A stretch of DNA of 46,080 nucleotides, from contig JAQYOU010000021.1 of assembly GCA_028727105.1 (NCBI GenBank), positions 1 through 46,080 of the forward strand, in the 5' to 3' direction. Origin of the DNA: a bacterium. GTDB taxonomy: Bacteria; Bacillota; Clostridia; Lachnospirales; Lachnospiraceae. Within the stretch, counting starts at the first letter, position 1. Each line of letters opens with the position of its first letter. Under the pieces are notes generated by a model. The model saw only the letters and a program-made list of their open reading frames with translations. It was not told the DNA's origin and ran no database searches. Both the position numbers and the translations under genes were made by a program. This document shows, one piece after another, positions 42,976-46,080 of the stretch.

Positions 42976-42981
42976 TTGCAC

Positions 42982-43010
42982 TTTACAGACAAAGAATACT
43001 GGATTATAAT
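42982..43010 (+). promoter_or_regulatory. Sigma-A promoter upstream of the small protein gene and alaS
   Basis: TTTACA (42982-42987), a 17-base spacer and a perfect TATAAT (43005-43010) lie just outside the palindromic element. The same transcript probably includes alaS. No T-box leader fits in the short gaps. Confidence 0.75.
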
Positions 43011-43072
43011 AAAGTATTGGGAAATTTGCAGCTGATAGGGCTGTAAGTGATAGAAAAACAGGAGGTTTTACT

Positions 43073-43222
43073 ATGACAGCATTTTTGGGAAGCTTTTTAC
43101 AATATTTGATCGTCATGATCCTTTTGGCAGCCATCGGCATTGCAGGTGCGATCGTGGGAAAGAAAATGCGGGAGCGCAAGGATGCAAAAGATGCTGCTTT
43201 GACTGCAGAAGAAAAGCAGTAA
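43073..43222 (+). CDS. 49-residue single-pass membrane protein
   Basis: A short reading frame encodes 49 residues: a hydrophobic helix (about residues 5-29, FLQYLIVMILLAAIGIAGAI) followed by a charged tail (GKKMRERKDAKDA to EEKQ). AGGAGG precedes the ATG and a good promoter lies upstream, so it is very probably translated. The shape, one membrane helix with a basic then mixed cytoplasmic tail, suggests a small membrane regulator, but I do not recognise a family. It ends 34 bases before alaS. Confidence 0.8.
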   Translation: MTAFLGSFLQYLIVMILLAAIGIAGAIVGKKMRERKDAKDAALTAEEKQ

Positions 43223-43256
43223 GAAATATACATCTATTTAATTTGGAGGAATTACA

Positions 43257-45917
43257 GTGAAGAAGAAGTATGGCGTAAATGAACTGCGCAAAATGTATCT
43301 GGAATTTTTTGAGAGCAAGGATCATCTGGTAATGAACAGTTTTTCCCTTGTACCTCACAATGACAACAGTTTGTTGCTCATCAATGCAGGTATGGCACCC
43401 TTAAAGCCTTATTTTACCGGACAGGAGATCCCGCCAAAAAGACGTGTGACAACCTGTCAGAAATGTGTGCGTACCGGTGATATCGAAAATGTAGGAAAGA
43501 CTGCAAGACATCTTACATTCTTCGAAATGCTTGGAAACTTTTCGTTTGGAGATTACTTTAAGCATGAGGCGATCGCATGGTCCTGGGAGTTTTTGACCAA
43601 GGTACTGGGACTGGAGGAGGATCGTCTGTATCCTTCCATCTACGGCGAGGATGAGGAGGCCTTTGAGATCTGGACAAAGGAGGTCGGTGTGGCACCGGAG
43701 CGTATCACCCGTTTCTATCGCGATCCCGAGACCGGTGCCTGTGATAATTTCTGGGAGCACGGCGCAGGTCCCTGCGGTCCCTGTTCCGAGATCTACTACG
43801 ACCGCGGTGAGAAGTACGGCTGCGGCGGACCGGATTGTAAGGTGGGCTGTGATTGTGACCGCTTCATGGAAGTATGGAACAATGTATTTACCCAGTTCAA
43901 CGGTGATGGACATGGCGGCTACGAGGAGCTGGAGAATAAGAACATCGATACCGGAATGGGCTTGGAGCGTCTGGCAGTGGTGATGCAGGATGTGGATTCC
44001 GTATTTGACATTGATACGATGAAAGCGATCCGTGACCATATCTGTACACTTTGCGGAAAGACCTATCAGCAGGATGCCCTCGACGATATCAGCATCCGTC
44101 TGATCACAGATCATATCCGTTCCACTACATTCCTCATTTCGGATGGCGTGATGCCCACCAACGAGGGACGCGGTTATGTACTTCGCCGTCTGATCCGCCG
44201 TGCTGCAAGACATGGAAGAATGCTCGGCATCCAGGGTACCTTTATGGCAGATCTGGCTGCTACCGTGATCCGCGAGAGCAAGGATGGATATCCGGAGTTA
44301 GAGGAGAAGAAGGACTTCATCTTCAAGGTACTCACGCAGGAAGAGGAGCAGTTCAATAAGACCATCGATCAGGGATTAAAGATCCTTGCAGATATGGAAA
44401 AAGAGATGGAGGCAGCAGGACAGAAGACCTTGTCCGGAGAGAATGCTTTCAAATTATATGATACTTACGGATTCCCGGTGGATCTGACTGCCGAGATCTT
44501 AGAGGAGAAGGGTTATACCTTAGACCAGGCCGGCTTTGATGCATGCATGAAGGAGCAGAAGGAAAAAGCCCGCGCTGCCAGAAAAGAAACCAACTACATG
44601 GGCGCAGATGCGACCGTTTATGATGAGATCGATCCTGCGATCACTTCTGCATTTGTAGGTTATGATCAGACGACTGCAAGCTCAAAGATCACGGTTCTTA
44701 CAACTGAGACAGAACTTGTGGAGGCGCTGACAGAGGGTGTAAACGGAACGGTCATCGTAGATGAGACTCCCTTCTATGCAACCATGGGCGGTCAGATCGG
44801 TGACACCGGCGTGATAAAGACCGCTGAGGGCGAATTTACAGTCAGTGATACGATCAAACTGAAGGGTGGAAAAGTCGGACATGTTGGAACCTGTACCGCA
44901 GGTATGATCAAGGTTGGCGATGTGGCAGAGCTTACGATCGACACCGCGCGCAGAGCAAAGATCTGCAAGAACCACTCTGCAACCCACTTACTTCAGAAGG
45001 CACTCCGTGAGGTGCTGGGCACGCACGTAGAGCAGAAGGGTTCCAATCAGGATGCAGACCGCACCAGATTTGACTTCTCTCACTTCTCAGCAATGACTGC
45101 AGAGGAACTTCAGAAGGTAGAAGATATCGTAAACGCAAAGATCAATGAGGCGATCCCGGTTGTGACCGAGGTGATGACCATCGAAGAGGCAAAGAAGTCC
45201 GGTGCGATGGCTTTGTTCGGAGAGAAGTACGGCGAGAGTGTTCGTGTCGTTTCCATGAGAGATTTCTCAAAGGAACTGTGCGGTGGAACGCATGTGGCAA
45301 ATACCGCTGACATCAAGGCCTTCAAGATCGTTTCCGAGTCCGGTGTGGCAGCGGGTGTACGCCGTATCGAGGCAATTACGGCAGACGGTGTGTTTGCATA
45401 CTATGACACGATCGAAAAGACCTTGGAGGAGGCTGCAAAGCTCTTAAAGACCAATCCGGCAGGCGTAGTAGAGAAGATCGCACATCTGCAGGCTGAGATC
45501 AAGAGCCTGAACGGAGAGATCGAATCCATGAAGTCCAAGGCAGCGAAGGATGCGCTTGGTGATGTGATGGATCAGGTACAGGATGTGAAGGGCGTGAAAT
45601 TCCTTGCAACGAAGCTGGAGGGCGTGGACATGAACGGTCTGCGTGACCTGGGCGATCAGCTGAAGAACAAGCTGGGCGAGGGTGTGATCCTGCTGGCATC
45701 CGTGGCAGATGGAAAGGTTAATCTGGTAGCCATGGCGACTGATGAAGCACAGAAGGCAGGCGCTCATGCAGGCAATCTGATCAAGAGCATAGCGTCTATC
45801 GTAGGTGGTGGCGGCGGTGGCCGTCCGAATATGGCACAGGCAGGCGGAAAGAATCCATCAGGTATGAAAGATGCAATCGCTGAAGTATTTACAGCTCTTG
45901 AAGGGATGATTCAATAG
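43257..45917 (+). CDS. alaS: Alanyl-tRNA synthetase
   Basis: The 886-residue class II synthetase charges tRNA-Ala. The N-terminal catalytic part has RHLTFFEMLGNFSFGDYFK and GAGPCGPCSEIYYD. The editing domain has H-S-A-T-H-L-L and C-G-G-T-H, whose histidines and cysteine bind zinc. The C-terminal Gly-rich GGGGGGRPNMAQAGG and DHHA1-like part complete the protein. The start is GTG at 43257, with GGAGGA upstream. Confidence 0.97.
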   Translation: MKKKYGVNELRKMYLEFFESKDHLVMNSFSLVPHNDNSLLLINAGMAPLKPYFTGQEIPPKRRVTTCQKCVRTGDIENVGKTARHLTFFEMLGNFSFGDYFKHEAIAWSWEFLTKVLGLEEDRLYPSIYGEDEEAFEIWTKEVGVAPERITRFYRDPETGACDNFWEHGAGPCGPCSEIYYDRGEKYGCGGPDCKVGCDCDRFMEVWNNVFTQFNGDGHGGYEELENKNIDTGMGLERLAVVMQDVDSVFDIDTMKAIRDHICTLCGKTYQQDALDDISIRLITDHIRSTTFLISDGVMPTNEGRGYVLRRLIRRAARHGRMLGIQGTFMADLAATVIRESKDGYPELEEKKDFIFKVLTQEEEQFNKTIDQGLKILADMEKEMEAAGQKTLSGENAFKLYDTYGFPVDLTAEILEEKGYTLDQAGFDACMKEQKEKARAARKETNYMGADATVYDEIDPAITSAFVGYDQTTASSKITVLTTETELVEALTEGVNGTVIVDETPFYATMGGQIGDTGVIKTAEGEFTVSDTIKLKGGKVGHVGTCTAGMIKVGDVAELTIDTARRAKICKNHSATHLLQKALREVLGTHVEQKGSNQDADRTRFDFSHFSAMTAEELQKVEDIVNAKINEAIPVVTEVMTIEEAKKSGAMALFGEKYGESVRVVSMRDFSKELCGGTHVANTADIKAFKIVSESGVAAGVRRIEAITADGVFAYYDTIEKTLEEAAKLLKTNPAGVVEKIAHLQAEIKSLNGEIESMKSKAAKDALGDVMDQVQDVKGVKFLATKLEGVDMNGLRDLGDQLKNKLGEGVILLASVADGKVNLVAMATDEAQKAGAHAGNLIKSIASIVGGGGGGRPNMAQAGGKNPSGMKDAIAEVFTALEGMIQ

Positions 45918-45954
45918 TTTTTCGAAAGAGGACTAACAAATTTCCTTAAACCTA

Positions 45955-45982
45955 TTGACAAATGGGCAATATTTGATAAAAT
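45955..45982 (+). promoter_or_regulatory. Sigma-A promoter for the last gene
   Basis: A perfect TTGACA (45955-45960), a 16-base spacer and TAAAAT (45977-45982) lie about 70 bases before the ATG at 46055. Confidence 0.7.
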
Positions 45983-46054
45983 AACGATTAGTGCAAATTG
46001 AGAAATACCTTACAGTTGATGCACAATCCGCAACTGGAGGGAGGTTAGGTAGAT

Positions 46055-46080
46055 ATGTCAAGCGTAATTGTAAAAGAAAA
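46055..46080 (+). CDS. rpsU: Probable 30S ribosomal protein S21, 5' end only
   Basis: Only eight codons are visible (MSSVIVKE) before the window ends. They match the usual start of Firmicutes S21. GGAGGGAGG precedes the ATG, and a strong promoter lies upstream, as expected for a ribosomal protein. The assignment rests on very little sequence. Confidence 0.6.

Noticed and set aside
43223-43256. T-box leader before alaS
   Set aside because: The gap is only 34 bases and the promoter lies before the small gene with no room for a T-box structure.
43401-44213. Long antisense open frames over alaS and trpD
   Set aside because: They mirror the codon pattern of the real genes on the other strand and have no domains or start signals.

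Overview
The window comes from a Gram-positive, spore-forming anaerobe of the Clostridia, most likely a gut Lachnospiraceae. The evidence is a spoIVA gene, strong AGGAGG ribosome-binding sites, consensus sigma-A promoters, a glycyl-radical-enzyme activase, and gene order resembling the fucose/rhamnose microcompartment (BMC) locus of Lachnoclostridium phytofermentans. I see no prophage, CRISPR array, tRNA or rRNA.

Layout. (1) 20-3167: the end of a tryptophan operon, trpB-trpA-trpD. (2) 3214-14874: a carbohydrate locus. A minus-strand AraC regulator fused to a GH39-like domain is divergent from an RbsA-type sugar ABC importer (ATPase, permease, lipoprotein, second permease). After an internal terminator come a GH78-like hydrolase, a GH3 hydrolase and a beta-phosphoglucomutase-like HAD enzyme. 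(3) 15056-17385: a permuted shell protein (EutS/PduU), a EutP/PduV GTPase and an AI-2E-family membrane protein. (4) 17426-22788: a CLC-type channel or antiporter (minus strand), then an AraC regulator, rhaB and rhaA. (5) 23178-23978: proC. (6) 24058-34174: the main BMC operon, with activase, class II aldolase, GlcG/PduO-C-like protein, CoA-acylating aldehyde dehydrogenase, Zn alcohol dehydrogenase, four BMC-H proteins, PduL, BMC-P, a PduS-like Fe-S protein, a PduT-like BMC-T and a DeoR regulator. (7) 34164-46080: housekeeping genes: lipid-kinase-like protein, spoIVA, MATE transporter, YdcF-like protein, purine nucleoside phosphorylase, MtaD-like deaminase, metallo-beta-lactamase-fold hydrolase, rnhA, a 49-residue membrane protein, alaS and the first codons of a probable rpsU.

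How the genes work together. RhaA and RhaB would convert L-rhamnose to L-rhamnulose-1-phosphate. The class II aldolase, which carries a BMC-targeting tail, would split this to DHAP and L-lactaldehyde. Aldehyde metabolism would then run inside the shell through the ALDH, ADH and PduL, with PduS/PduT moving electrons. The GH78-containing locus upstream could supply rhamnose from small rhamnosides. The glycyl radical diol dehydratase expected beside the activase is not in this window. Either it lies elsewhere, or this compartment handles lactaldehyde directly.

The non-coding sequence is also rich. There are two copies of a ~200-bp palindromic mobile-like element, one flanked by a 13-bp duplication of the end of the neighbouring gene and the pair carrying compensatory base changes. 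Two other intergenic regions are dense in palindromes. An AAAACCACA motif recurs at the three BMC promoters.
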